Positions 1 through 11,185 of a stretch of DNA of 64,000 nucleotides are shown here, in pieces. The notes beneath the pieces were generated by a model. That model made no database searches, was not told where the DNA came from, and saw only the letters and a list, made by a program, of their open reading frames with translations. A program made the translations under genes and the position numbers. Positions within the stretch are counted from its first letter, which is position 1. The number at the start of each line of letters is the position of its first letter. Source of the stretch: Anarhynchus alexandrinus (taxonomy: Eukaryota; Chordata; Aves; Charadriiformes; Charadriidae); NCBI GenBank assembly GCA_008711295.1, contig VUYV01000020.1, positions 4,324,901 through 4,388,900 on the forward strand, in the 5' to 3' direction.

Positions 1-683
1 AGGTGTGCTGAATGGATCTGAGCCAGAGCCTCAACCCATGAAAACCAGCACAGCGCGTAGCACCTCTCAGCTGAACCTGTGCAATCGCATCCCCACTGGT
101 GGGGAAGCTGGGCAGAAGCAGGCTGGGATAAGAAATGGGCTGGGAGACAGGGCCCGTGACGGACATCTCAAAGCTGTGATCCAAGAAGGCACTGATTTGC
201 GTCCAGTTTGGAAGGAGATGGCCATGGAGAAGGGGGTAGGTGTTGGAGCTGGATCCCCTCTGCCTGGACCATTTGCCTGCTTTCCCTCCCTCCTGCTTCC
301 ATGCTCTGCACAGTTTGCCACTCAGATTGCAGCCTGCTTGCTGCTTGCTTGCCCACTTGAAGGCAAAGGAAGGGAAATAATAAGAGGGCATCTCTTTCAA
401 TAAGCAATTTGCAAAGGATGCTGAGGACAGAGCAGTCTCCAGTGGGGGATGCTGGCTCTGTAAAAGGTTCCCCAGAGTAGATTACCAGGGATTCCGAAGT
501 GGGAAGGGAGGGTAAACATGTTACCAGTGTGGTTGGGCACTTGTTCCTCCAGCTGTCACTGGTAAGGGTAATGCAGTTCGGTGCAGCTAACTGCAAGATT
601 AATGGAACTGTTCAAATATTTAATCCTATAAAGGTATTACATGAAATGCTCGCTGTAGCCTGCATGTTTTTCAGCTTGCCAAC

Positions 684-686
<3 letters not shown>

Positions 687-714
<28 letters not shown>
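687..714. repeat. (GT)14 microsatellite
   Basis: Fourteen uninterrupted GT dinucleotides are followed by GCGTGC, an imperfect continuation. Dinucleotide arrays of this size are usually length-polymorphic in vertebrates. The surrounding sequence gives no sign of a gene. Confidence 0.97.
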
Positions 715-719
<5 letters not shown>

Positions 720-1380
720 CTGTGCAGAAAATGGGCTGAGGGTAGGGAAAGGAAAATATACATCCCACACAGTTACTGATGAATAAACATGGTCACAGCT
801 TCATATTTCTTAAGTGGGGCTGGGGAGCCCTGCAAGGTTTTGGCAGTACAAGGAAGGCAGTAGGTCAGACCTGGGATCTCTGACTGAGTTTTGAAAGAGA
901 TATTGGCTGACCATAGGGCTGTTTGTCTGTCTTGTGCACGTCAGAACACGGAGAGATCAGCTGTTGATGTAAGCTGTGGGAAGGGTGGCAAAGAGAGAAA
1001 GAGATCTCTCTCTCTCTTCCTGAATTATTAAATTTCTGACGTGGAAATATGCCCTTTGAAAATATTTTGGTCAGTGCAGGAGACAGGCACAGGGTGCCAA
1101 GATTTTGGTCAGTGTAGGAGACTGGCGCATGCACAAACACTCCGCCGTTACCACAGATCACACTTTCACACTCCTCACCCCACCACAAACCTGCTTTCTC
1201 ATCCGAAACACTATGAGCAAGGTGAATAATTTCTTAACTCACTCCCCTGCCCGCAGTGCCCTGAAAAGACTCTCCTCCCTTGGTAGCTACAGCAGGTTGT
1301 GCCTCTGCAACAGTCCCAGCTGTGCAGGCATGAGCCGGCCCCAGGCCGTGCGATTATGATGTGCACCAAGGGCGCTCAGC

Positions 1381-2133
1381 ATGGACCACAGACACCACCT
1401 GATTACACCAGCGACGCCTCAGCAGTGCTCCACAACACCATCGCCACACTGCCAGCAGCATCTGCACTTGCTTACAGACACCGCAGGCACCAGCCAAAAG
1501 TCAGGGCACTCCTGCACTGACAGAGCTGGAGAGGGGCTCATTTTCAGGAGGCCAAGCAGCAAGCCCGGCCTGCCTACCAAAAAAGAGGAATTTTTTTTTA
1601 TGAGATGTTGTTTTTCACTCTTTGTTGTCAGCTGTGTGATGTTGCTTTGGGTGGAGGCTGTCTGGAGGATGTGGGAGGGACATAGTTCCCTCTGGGGCAG
1701 TTACCCAAGTGCCTCCAAGGAGATGGGGGATTTGAGCCTGCAAGAAGAGGGAGATGCTGGAAGGGGAGAGGTGGGACCTAGCGATGGGTTTGGAGCTGTA
1801 CTTTCAGCAAAGCCAAGAGGAGGAAAGGGCCAAAACCACAGTAGTCAGGGAACACTTCTTTCTAAAGCCCTTTATTTCTCTTTTGCCTTATCTGAGTTTC
1901 CTCCTTCTCTGAGAAAGTTAATGACTTTACTCAGCGTCCTAAAACAACCTGACTCTTTGGAGGAGCATATCATAAGTATAAGGCATAGACACGGACAGAT
2001 CGACCTCCAGTCTCAGTCTGGCTTGAGGTCCCATCAGAGTGGAGAAGCAGGAAAATGTCTTCAAAGGAAAAAGATTTTTCTGCAAATTTTGACTGAGGGG
2101 GAAATGATTGTTAATCGTGTTGACACTGAATGA
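1381..2133 (+). CDS. Unrecognised 250-codon open frame, doubtful gene
   Basis: This is the longest ATG-started open frame in the non-repeat part of the window. It opens in a strong Kozak-like context (A at -3, G at +4) and closes with TGA at 2131-2133. Residues 1-70 are rich in His, Thr, Ser and Gln. Residues about 71-91 form one hydrophobic stretch that could be a membrane segment. The rest is polar with no motif I know. I recognise no family. A single-exon gene with no visible promoter or polyadenylation signal would be unusual in a bird, and local sequence poor in stop codons may explain the length. I consider it more likely chance than real. Confidence 0.1.
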   Translation: MDHRHHLITPATPQQCSTTPSPHCQQHLHLLTDTAGTSQKSGHSCTDRAGEGLIFRRPSSKPGLPTKKEEFFFMRCCFSLFVVSCVMLLWVEAVWRMWEGHSSLWGSYPSASKEMGDLSLQEEGDAGRGEVGPSDGFGAVLSAKPRGGKGQNHSSQGTLLSKALYFSFALSEFPPSLRKLMTLLSVLKQPDSLEEHIISIRHRHGQIDLQSQSGLRSHQSGEAGKCLQRKKIFLQILTEGEMIVNRVDTE

Positions 2134-3173
2134 AATACTCCCACTAACTCCGCTTGCAATACGGTAAGAAATAATGAGCAAGTTTACTTACCACCCTTGT
2201 ACCAGTCTCATACCAGTGCCAAGATTCCCCAGGTCACTTCCAACAATGCATTTTCATCTAGATGTGTATGATGGACCTAAAGGCAGGAAACAGAGGCTGC
2301 CAAATCTGCCTCCAGGCACACTGGCTGTAGCCCTTTTGTACCTAACACATGCCTCTGGCAAAGAACTGGACCAAAGCCTGCAGCCAGTTTCACATGAGGG
2401 GCTGCACTGGCCACCAGACTGACATGGCTGCAGACTTGCTATTTGCAAAGTGGCCTGCTCTTGTTTTGGACTTGGTTTCATTGCTTTTCCCATTACTGAT
2501 GCACCACAATTTATTGCATTTTTTCTAACTCACCATGCACGACAAAGCAGAGATTTAGGATGGCACCGCTCAGTCGTCCTAGGCCGTCACTTACATGCTG
2601 TGTATAGCAAAAGCCTCGGAGAGACGGGAAATTGCTTCTGGTGGTTAGAAGTAGGTAGGACATAAGGGAAAGTGTTTTCATCCTGAATGACTCGAGGGAG
2701 CATTTTGGTTCTCCTAATGGCTCCATTTAATAGATAAAGCCACAGATAAACACAGAGACAGCAAAAGACAGTGATTTATTCAATAAATAAATCCCCTCCT
2801 CTCCCCTGAACTCACAAGTGGGAGAACTTCCTCACAACAAGTTTGTTTGACATGTTGCTTTTTTCCCACGACTTGCTTGGCTCTAGCTCAGCCCAGCTCA
2901 GCTGAGACTGCACAGGCACTCAGGCCATTTGCACAGGACTTCCGAAAATGCAAGGCATGGCCCAATTTCTCTTTTTCCCTACAGAAAAATCTCTGGCCAA
3001 ATGGAAAAGATAGCCACGTCAGGTAATGTTGATAGAGGGAGGGAATTATATTCCCCCTCCTCTCAAGATCTCCTTTCCCATCAATCTTTCACAGTGGGTA
3101 GCCATGAGAAGGACAGCCAGGTGAGGCTCCCCTCCTCTCCCCATCGCTTTCCTGGGAGACGGGGACAGAGAGT

Positions 3174-3692
3174 AGAATCACAGAATAAGTCAGGTTGCAA
3201 GGGACTGCAGGGTGCTGTCTGCTCCAACCCATGCTCTCACCAGGGCAACTTCAGAGCTAGACCAGGATGCTCAGGTCCTTGACCACTTGGATTTTGAATT
3301 TCCCCAGTGGTGGAGTTCCACAGGCTCTCTGGGACCTGTTTCGGTGCTGCACCATCTTCCTGGGGAATTTATTTTTCTTTATGAAGAAGAATTTTTCCTG
3401 CTGCAACTTGTATCCTTTGCTTCCTGTCCTGACATTGTGCACCTCTGAGAAGAGCTTGGCTCCATCTTCCCTACAATGTCCTTTAGCAAGGTGCAAAGAC
3501 CAGTAAAATCCCCCTTTGCCTTCTCTTCTCCAGGCTGAACAAATCCAATCTCTCAGCCCTTTCTCTTACATCCTGCACTCCATCTCCCTGGCTGTCTTGG
3601 TCATCCACCAAGAGGACCTTGCTCCATTTGGCTGATGTCTGTCTCATACTGGGGGGACAAAACTGGACATGGTGATTTCAGATGCAGTCTCC
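3174..3692 (-). mobile_element. Old CR1 LINE 3' fragment
   Basis: Read on the plus strand this is the reverse complement of a CR1 3' end. It starts with a diverged AGAATCACAGAAT-type terminus, followed by the GGTTGCAAGGGAC block. Further in are the wording around TGGAGTTCCACAGGCTCTCTGGG, the TTTCCTGCTGCAACTTGTATCC region, the CTTCTCTTCTCCAGGCTGAAC block at about 3520-3540, and a final ACTGGACATGGTGATTTC block. CR1 is a non-LTR retrotransposon whose copies are normally truncated at the 5' end. This copy has many substitutions and indels against the CR1 pattern I remember, and no frame stays open, so it is an old dead copy. The boundaries are good to about 10-20 bases. Confidence 0.85.
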
Positions 3693-4967
3693 CAGCCCCT
3701 GCCGGGGAGAGATGCCGGTGAGGCTGCAGATCTGCAGCCGCAAATAGAAAACAGCTTAGTAATCCAAACAGGGTCTGAAACCACGACGCTTTGCACAGCT
3801 ATGCAAGCAAAGCTTCCTGCAGATACTGGAGACACCCTTGAAGCCCAAGAGAAACAAGGCTATTCAGGATGGATACGGGAAAGAAAATAACACCCAAGGG
3901 CTTACGCAGAACAAAGAGGGGGGTTACAGTTGGGTGTGGAATTACCGTTTGGAAAAAAACATTAGTCATCCTGTTTATGTAAGTACAACAAATCAGTGTA
4001 AAGCCAAACAGCCAGGCAATCAGAAAGCTGCAGAGACCTCAACGGAGGGCAGAGCAATGACAGCCGATAGCTCTTTAAATAATAATAGTGTTTTTCCTAT
4101 GGGATTCCTGGTTCATATCATTGCTGTGCACAGCATGCAAAGATAAAGCTCCCTGTGCCCCACAGATGGCTCCCATTTCCCAAATAATTGATAGCTGGAC
4201 CTATCCTTGGAGGATCAGGTGGAGGAAAGAAAAAGGAGCGTTGTAATGGCTCCATTTTTTATTCAGCACAAACCCGATTTGGTTTGCACCCGGGTGTAGG
4301 CTGGCAGAGGCTGCACTGAAGCAACTGCCCTGAAAAGGAAAGTGGGGACTGACAGCTCAATTGGGTCCTGAATCTCCCAGCAAACAGCCCAGGCCTGCAC
4401 CTGGGAAAGGCTACGTAAATAGCTCAGGCAAAATGACTGCGAAATAACGAAAATCTTGATTTACTTCCAGGGAAGTAATGTATGGACTCTCCACACTGTA
4501 TTTCACACCCGCAGTCAAGCTGTCTTTGAAAGGAATGAGAGGAGATGTGGAAGGAGGCGTGGGGTGAAAACAGACTTAACACTAATATATGAGAAGATCT
4601 TTTTTTCTCCAGCAGTAAAGAAATGCAGCAGATTTCAAATCACAGACAAAAAAAGAGAGAGAGCAAATCCCACTATTCTCTTCAGCCTTCCCTATAGATT
4701 ATGATGGGTTTGGCAGGGGGTGAGTGAGGGGCAGGAAGGTATTTCCATCTTGGAAATATGAATCTAAACCTAAACAGAGCATAATGACAAAACCTATTCT
4801 CAGAAGTGGGTTATCTTTGGTTTGGTGTCACAGAAGTGTGGGGTCAGCACTGTGTTGCACGAGGCAGCACATACTGTGATAACCAGGATAAAACTTTGCT
4901 CCAACAACTAACAAACTCAAGCAGAGATTTCCACCATTGTTTTTTGTTTTCTTTTGTGGCACACTCC
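3693..4967. other. Unique non-coding DNA between CR1 pieces
   Basis: I see nothing definable here. There is no open frame with recognisable content and no long repeat. The T run that opens the duplicated segment of the next feature begins at 4968. Confidence 0.55.
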
Positions 4968-4968
4968 T

Positions 4969-5020
4969 TTTTTTTTTCCAGTGAAAGTGGAAAATATGGC
5001 AGATGGATCTACCACGATCC
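4969..5020 (+). repeat. Left copy of 52-bp direct repeat beside N gap
   Basis: A T run followed by CCAGTGAAAGTGG and ending CCACGATCC is repeated almost exactly at 5136-5188. The copies differ by two substitutions and one A of length. The copies bracket a CR1 fragment and a single N. Target-site duplications of CR1 are normally absent or very short, so a 52-bp duplication is not what CR1 insertion makes. An assembly join is more likely. Confidence 0.9.
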
Positions 5021-5133
5021 ACCTGGAGTACTGCGTCCAGCTCTGGAGTCCCCAACATAAGAAGGACATGGACCTGTTGGAGCGTGTCCAGAGGAGGGCC
5101 ACGAGGATGATCCGAGGGCTGGAGCACCTCTCC
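5021..5133 (+). mobile_element. 113-bp CR1 LINE fragment cut by N
   Basis: This piece encodes the CR1 reverse-transcriptase stretch [17 protein letters not shown], then [20 protein letters not shown]. It aligns without gaps to the reverse complement of 10999-11111 in the other CR1 of the window, with 15 differences in 113 bases (about 87 percent identity). Its reading frame is intact to the N at 5134, so it looks younger than the other two copies. The CR1 tail that should follow (the rest of the C-terminal coding region and the 3' end) is absent. The sequence instead jumps to the right copy of the local repeat. The missing tail probably lies in the unresolved join. Confidence 0.93.
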
Positions 5134-5134
5134 N
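5134..5134. other. Single N, contig join
   Basis: One ambiguous base sits exactly where the CR1 fragment stops and where the second copy of the 52-bp local repeat begins. This pattern fits a one-base placeholder gap between two contigs that share an overlap, not a single miscalled base. Confidence 0.85.
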
Positions 5135-5135
5135 A

Positions 5136-5188
5136 TTTTTTTTTTCCAGTGAAAGTAGAAAATATGGCAGATGAATCTACCACGATCC
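5136..5188 (+). repeat. Right copy of 52-bp direct repeat
   Basis: Second copy of 4969-5020, with nine T instead of ten in the leading run, GTAG instead of GTGG, GATGAATC instead of GATGGATC, and one extra A. Beyond CCACGATCC the two copies diverge: the left continues into CR1, the right into unique sequence. Confidence 0.9.
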
Positions 5189-7187
5189 TTGTGTCAAAGC
5201 GCTTGTGGTTTTTTTAGTTGCACAGGCACCTTAGTAGCATTCCTCGGGTATACGCAGACACACTGATGCAGAGAGGTGAGGCAGGCAACAGGGTGGAGGA
5301 AAACAGCTTGGGGCCAGACTCCCCTGGAGTTCAGGTGACTTGCCAAAGGCCATCTGGACATCTGTGTCAGAGACAGAGGACAGGAGCCCTCGGTCCCTGG
5401 TTGTTTCCTTAATCACAAGACCCAGCTTCTTCCTAAGCTAACACCGGGCTAAGCAGACAGTTTCTCCTTTTCCCAGCCCATATGTAGTAAGTGATAGATG
5501 GGGTCACACCCTCCCTGGGATGGTGTCACAGGATGGGAGAAGCGAGAAGCCTGGCCCGCCACCCTCTGCCCATGCCAGGTCTCAGCCTCTCAAGTGGGCG
5601 ACATGATCAAGAAGGAGCAAGCCTGCGAATCTGTGGGTGAACGTCTCAGATGCAGGCTGGGGAATGTGAAGAGGGGGCTGCTTGGATTGCAGATTTAGTG
5701 TGTGAGACATGACAGCTTGGCCTTTAACGCAGACAGGGTGCGCGACTGGCAAGGCTGTCACCGCAGTTCAGGCTGCCTCTGGGGGTTCACTGGGGCACAC
5801 ATTGATTGAAAGAAGGCAAAAGCTGCAGGAATTGTTTGCCTGAGTATGTAACACTGCAACTGTGCATGCAGTTAAACACAGAGATACCTGAGTAACCCTT
5901 GGCTCAAGCAGTCACGCCTGCACATTTAAATAAGTGAGCAAGTATGGGTCTGTGCAATGGTGGTGCAAGGAGAAGGAAGCTAATTGATTTTAGCAGCACC
6001 AGGACTGGGTAAACAGCTATTCTCAATTCCCTTCCGCTGCCTCCAACACTTCCAATCGCCTGTTGTCCAACTGGAAAAAATTCAACAGCTGATAAATCTA
6101 TATCTTGGCCAAACTAGGCTGTTCTAGTCCGGTTTTGTATTGGAGAGACAAGGTATATAGGGACGAAATGTAATACCTTTTATGAGATCATTTTATTCTT
6201 CTCTTCCACTCCCCCAAAAGGAAAGAGAGTGCCTTTATGTTGAATTGTCGTTTGTTGCTCTCTTCAGCTCTCACTCACTTCAGAGCCTTTCTTGCTCAAT
6301 GAATCCCTGGAAAACATCACCTCCTTCCAGTTACAATAGCACTATTGTTACAGCCACAATGTAGCCGCTGGGTGCTGAGGTTGAGATCATGATACTTCGC
6401 TTCTGGAAGAGGTGGGTGTTTGTTAACCAGCCTGAGGAGGAACTTGCACACACAGGAGGTTACACCAACAGCCCATCTTGTATCACAACTGGGCACAAAG
6501 GTTGGCGGGCAGGATCAGCCCACATTCACGCTTGTGTATGTTATAAAGCACCCAGCAGGGTGACCTCGATTTCCCACAAAAAATAGCAATAAAATCCGAT
6601 AGAGAGATTTCTGCAGAATTTGGAGGGATGATGAGAAGAAATGCATGTTCCTCTGACCCTTTGTGACCTTTACAGCTACAGTGCTGCTGTATATGTTTTG
6701 TCCACTGGAAACTAAGAGGTTGATCTGACCCTCCACTCATTCACAAAAAGAAAAACAAACCCAAGATTCACCCAAGGACTCTCCTGGGTTTCCATGTCTC
6801 GATTCTTTTCTGGAAACAGCAAAAATAGAAAGTGTTTTACTTCTTTGTTTGTTGAAACCATTTGCACAACATTCTTTTCATGGCTAGAACCACTGTAAAC
6901 CACCTTCAAAGGGCTTCTGGGGAAGGCAACAGGAGCTGAGCATTGCCATACCGCATAGAGCAAGAGAGATGCACACCACATACAAGGCTGCGGAGCTCAG
7001 AGAGAGGCAGCAAAGTTACAGGAGAAGGGCAGGGAGTGGGAGCAAAGCCTGTTGTGACTGTTGCTCTGATGAGCAGGGTGACAGACATGCTGAAGACCAA
7101 AAGAGGCAGGAGAAGTCTTCTGACATGGTGGTAGGAGAGAGCCTTCAGCTGAGAAGAAGAATGGATGTGATCAGGTTGGAGGAAGGT
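5189..7187. other. Unique non-coding DNA before the LTR
   Basis: I find no gene, RNA or transposon here. Short open frames overlap on both strands and have no recognisable content. Confidence 0.55.
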
Positions 7188-7764
7188 TGTTGTGGTTTAG
7201 CCCCAGCCGGCAACTAGGACCACACAGCCGCTCGCTCACTTCCCCAGTTGGGATGGGGAAGAGAATAAGAAAAGTCAAAGTGAGAAAACTCATGGGTTGA
7301 GATAAAGACAGTTTAATAGGTAAAGCAAAAGCCACACGTACAAGCAAAACAAAACAATAAATTCATTCACTGCTTCCCATCAGCAGGCACATGTTCAGCC
7401 ATCTCCAAGAAAGCAGTAATGGTGACTTGGGAAGACAAATGCCATCACTCCAAATGTCCCCCCTCCCGCCCCCTTCCTTCTTCTTCCCTCAGCTTTATAT
7501 ACCAAGCATGGTGTCATATGGCATGAAACATCTCTTTGGTCAATTGGGGTCGGCTGTCCCAGCTCCGTCCCCTCCCAACTTCTTGGGCACTCCCAGCCTA
7601 CTTGCAGGCAGGGCATTGTGAGGAGCAGAAAAGGTCTTAATTGCTTAGCAACAATTAAAAACACCAGAGTGTTATCAACGCTATTTCTCATCCCAAATCC
7701 AAAGCATAACACTACACCAGTTGCCAGCAAGAAAGTTAACTCCATACCAGCTGAAACCATGACA
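7188..7764 (-). mobile_element. Solo LTR of an avian endogenous retrovirus
   Basis: The element is 577 bp and bounded by TG and CA. Read on the minus strand it starts TGTCATGGTTTCAGCTGG and ends GCTAAACCACAACA. On that strand a TATATAAA box lies at 7501-7494 and an ATTAAA polyadenylation signal at 7317-7312, in the order expected for U3 then R/U5. Flanking pentamers AAGGT (7183-7187) and GAGGT (7765-7769) differ at one base and could be a 5-bp target-site duplication. No primer-binding site follows the 3' edge and no polypurine tract precedes the 5' edge, so no internal region is attached. From memory it matches an LTR abundant in neoavian birds, possibly of the ERVL type; the family name needs a library search. 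Confidence 0.85.
7494..7501 (-). promoter_or_regulatory. TATA box of the LTR
   Basis: The plus strand reads TTTATATA, giving TATATAAA on the LTR's coding strand, about 265 bases from the U3 edge. In an intact LTR this would direct transcription toward lower coordinates. Whether it is still active cannot be seen. Confidence 0.6.
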
Positions 7765-10583
7765 GAGGTGAAGGCAAGATGCAATAGACTCAGAACGATG
7801 GAGACCACGTGTAGGTCACTACAGGAATTCAGTGCAATAGCTGGAAAAAAGCTCTTTCTCCTTGGGTGTAAATCAAGGCTGAATTTGTACCACAGAACAA
7901 GCAATGTGACAGGAGACTGATGGGTTTGGTGTTAATACAGGCTGAGTATTGATAGATGTCCTTGCCCTGTTCAGGACCTTTCAACTATCACCAGCCCCAA
8001 AGGAATTTCTTCTAAATTTCCACTTTCTTGGGTTAACTACAGGAAAGGAGGATCCTAGACTGATTTCTCTCTACAACAGCTTATGGAAAAGTATCACAAA
8101 GCAGGTTGTTGGTTTTTTTTCAAACTTGGGTTTTCTTTTTATTTTGTCTCTGGGTTGGAGGGAATGCTTTTGTTCCCCATTATCCAGGCTGGCTTGTCCA
8201 TCCACAGAAAGCAGCACTTTTGGCTGAAGCTCCATTCACAGCATCCCAGGTTCAGCCCTGACTCACTGGCTGTCCAGCAGCTACACAAAGGTGTTGATCC
8301 CCTTTTCAAAATGTCTCTGCAGGTCGGGCACTCCCAGCAGGCAGTGAGAAGCATATGCAAATACCAGAAGACAGTGCTTTTCAGGGCTCTAGAGGGAACA
8401 GAGTACTGATAATATTGTCTGCATGCTTAATCCCTCCAAAATCCGCTGGTTGAAAGACAGCCGTGGCAGGTGTGTGCGGATGGGTGAGGGAGCACTGCAG
8501 AACACTTAGAGCAAAAATACTTGAGAAAAAAAGCAAGGGAAAGAATAGATCTGGAGTGAGGACAGAAAAGAAATCTTCAGACTTATTCAGTGTTATTGCA
8601 TGGCATAATTAGGGGGAAAATCAGCCAATGGCCCTGTCAGTCTTTCCCATGAGATATTGCACCTAAGAAAGACGGTAAGCTGAGGCCAGAATGCAGAGAT
8701 ATCCACCGGGAGCCTGGGTTCCGACAGAGATGGGGATAGAGAAGCAGGGCTGGAAGATGATATATTGTCTGCCCTGGACTGAAACATCCCCAAAGCAGAG
8801 GCTTTCCTCGCAGTATGCAGGAGAAATCCCCTTGATTTATTTTTGCATCTAGGTGATAGCAAAGCTCCTACAATGTTAAGGAGGTGGGAAATAATTCCTG
8901 CAACCTCTGGCAGGCTGAAACCCTTCCAAATGTTTCCTTGCTGCTGCTGGGACTGCAGGCAACGAGGCTGGGTCTGCAGCAGGGAACCAAAAGGCCAATA
9001 AACCAGAGGGGGGTCCCCACCTGGGGCACACGTCTCCAGGGTCTGCACTGGAATCGTCTCCCACCTCTGACATCCATGTCCTTGCTGGTTGCCCAAATGT
9101 CCTTTTGTAGAGGACTTTTTGTGCCAAAGTGAGGGTGGCGAATGGCTGGATAGACAGAGGAAGAACAAGGGAATGACATTGATCCTTAGTCCAGGAGTTC
9201 CCCACCGTGACACTGGCCTGCTCTGCGGTCATAGGAAAATACGTTGCATTCTCCAAAGACGATTGTTACAAGTTCTGCCAGGGAGGAGATGGCTGGGTGC
9301 TCCAGATCACAAAACTTTAGCTGGAGATGACAGTGCTGAGCACCACACAAACCAGACCCACAGGTTCTCTACACCTCAGTGTCCCCATGCATAAACAGGA
9401 ATAGCAGCATCTCCCGCAGTGGAAGAGCACTCAGACATCTCTTGATGAGAAAGATTATTTATTACAACTATGTCAACAATCATTAAAAAAAAAGGAGGTG
9501 AAAGAGCTCTTCAAATTCAACATGTTATAGGCTGAAGCAGAGCAATTTTCTTTGTTTTCCGGGAGCTGAGCAACACAACTGAGAAGTTAAAGTAGTGGAA
9601 AACTATTTGGCTATTTGTAGGACTGTTCATTCATGTAGTTTGCAGGGATAGTCCCCAGAGAGCCTTGTCACGTCACCTTGGATTATGAAGGATATGAGCT
9701 TAGCTCCACTGGATCAACAAGCAAGGCAAGAAATGGAAGTCTCAATCAGGCTTGCCAAAGGAGGGAAAAAAAATCCTGCTCTCTATTATGTGCTGTTCCT
9801 CAAGTGGAGGCACAGGAGCAGGAAGAAATAATAGGACAGGGGAGGAATGCAGGACAGTGAACAGCGAAAAGAAATTCAAATCACTGGAAGAGATTCTCCT
9901 CTGGGGCAGGCTGACTCAGGGGAAAGATGTTTTCTTACAGCACATCGCTGAAGCTAACATAGGTTCCGTGATTTACGCCCTGGTGGATCTGGGCTGCAGT
10001 GCCAGCCAGCGGGAGGAGAATGCTCACTGCTGGCATAATGACAGCTTAAGAATATAAGTAGCTCAGCAGAAAATATTCTTTCTGTAATGTTAATGAAAAG
10101 GACTGTATCTGTAGAGCCAGCCAGAATATTTTTGGTTAAGCATTTTTATTGAAGTGCAGTATTTTGTGAAAGTTGAAACATTTCCTGGAAACACTAGCTA
10201 TAACTAAGGGTCTCTTTCATCAGGAAGATATCTGAGAGGCAGGTTGGACCCTCCCATCAGACTATGAAATAGATTCTAGCAGAAAAAAGTAAAAATAAAA
10301 GTACCTCTGTAAGCTTTTCCAAACTGAAATGTTCCTACACAGTTCTGTTATGGTGGAAGAAGTATTCACATGGCTTTGTTTTCAATCAAAAATAAAGAAC
10401 ATTTTTTTTGAGGCATTGAAGGTGACCTCGGAACAGCATTTTCCATCTCCAGCTGCCTTTACATACAGGCCCATATGCATCTTGAACCCAGTGCCTCATA
10501 TTCCCAGGACAGGCCATAGAGTATCAGCAAAGATGCAGCCATCAGTAATTGCAGTGCCAGAGGGGATAATTGACTTGTAGTAA
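7765..10583. other. Unique non-coding DNA between LTR and CR1
   Basis: No exon or RNA gene is recognised. A long minus-strand open frame at 8593-9213 starts at GTG and has no familiar motif. An isolated octamer word (ATGCAAAT) lies at 8354-8361, without supporting context. Confidence 0.55.
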
Positions 10584-11185
10584 ATCATAGAAGCATAGAA
10601 TGGTTTAGGTTGGAAGGGACCTCTAGTTCCAACCCTCCTACCACGGGCAAGGACATCTCACACTATACCAAACCTGGCAACCACTCAAAGCCCCATCCAG
10701 CCTGGCCTTGAACCCTTGAATCCCTTGGCCAGGGATGGGGCATCCACAGCTTCTCTGGGCAACCTGTGCCAGTGCCTCACCACCCTCACAGTGAAAAATT
10801 TCTTCCTAATATCTAATCTAAATCTACCCTCTTTCAGTTTAAAGCCATTACCCCTCATTCTATCACTGCATACCCTTGTAAAGAGTCCCTCTCTAGCTTT
10901 CTTATAGCTCCCCCTCAGATACTGGAAGGCCACTATAAGGTCTCCACGGAGCCTTCTCTTCTCCAAGCTGAACAACCCCGACTCCGCCTGTCTGCATAGG
11001 AGAGGTGCTCCAGCCCTCTGATCATCTTCATGGCCCTCATCTGGACCCAGTCCAACAGGTCCATCTCCTTTTTGTGCTGAGGACTCCAAAGCTGGATGCA
11101 GTACTCCAAGTGGAGTCTCACCAGAGTGGAGTAGAGGGGGACAATCACCTCCCTCGACCTGTTTGCCATCATTCTTTTGATGATG
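10584..11185 (-). mobile_element. 5'-truncated CR1 LINE copy
   Basis: The plus strand opens with the CR1 3' terminus in reverse complement (ATCATAGAAGCATAGAATGG, then TTTAGGTTGGAAGGGACC). It runs through the usual blocks GCATCCACAGCTTCTCTGGG, CCTTCTCTTCTCCAAGCTG and CACCTCCCTCGACCTG. On the minus strand it encodes the reverse-transcriptase C-terminus: [19 protein letters not shown] in one frame, then [14 protein letters not shown] and [20 protein letters not shown] in another. A short deletion near 10983-10990 shifts the frame, so the copy is dead. Most of the element upstream of the last part of the polymerase is missing, as is normal for CR1. A 305-codon frame here is only this fragment plus flank, starting at TTG. 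Confidence 0.96.

Larger units (their letters stand above)
1..3173. other. Unique non-coding DNA, left end
   Basis: I see no recognisable exon, RNA gene or transposon here. The stretch holds a (GT)14 microsatellite, a short CT run near 1004-1018, and an imperfect 25-bp direct repeat at 1064-1088 and 1102-1126. Open frames are present on both strands and overlap. The longest (1381-2133) is listed separately because its length is notable, not because its product is recognised. Confidence 0.6.

Noticed and set aside
8593..9213. 206-codon minus-strand open frame
   Set aside because: It starts at GTG, overlaps other open frames on both strands, has no recognisable domain and low-complexity Gln/Ser/Pro runs.
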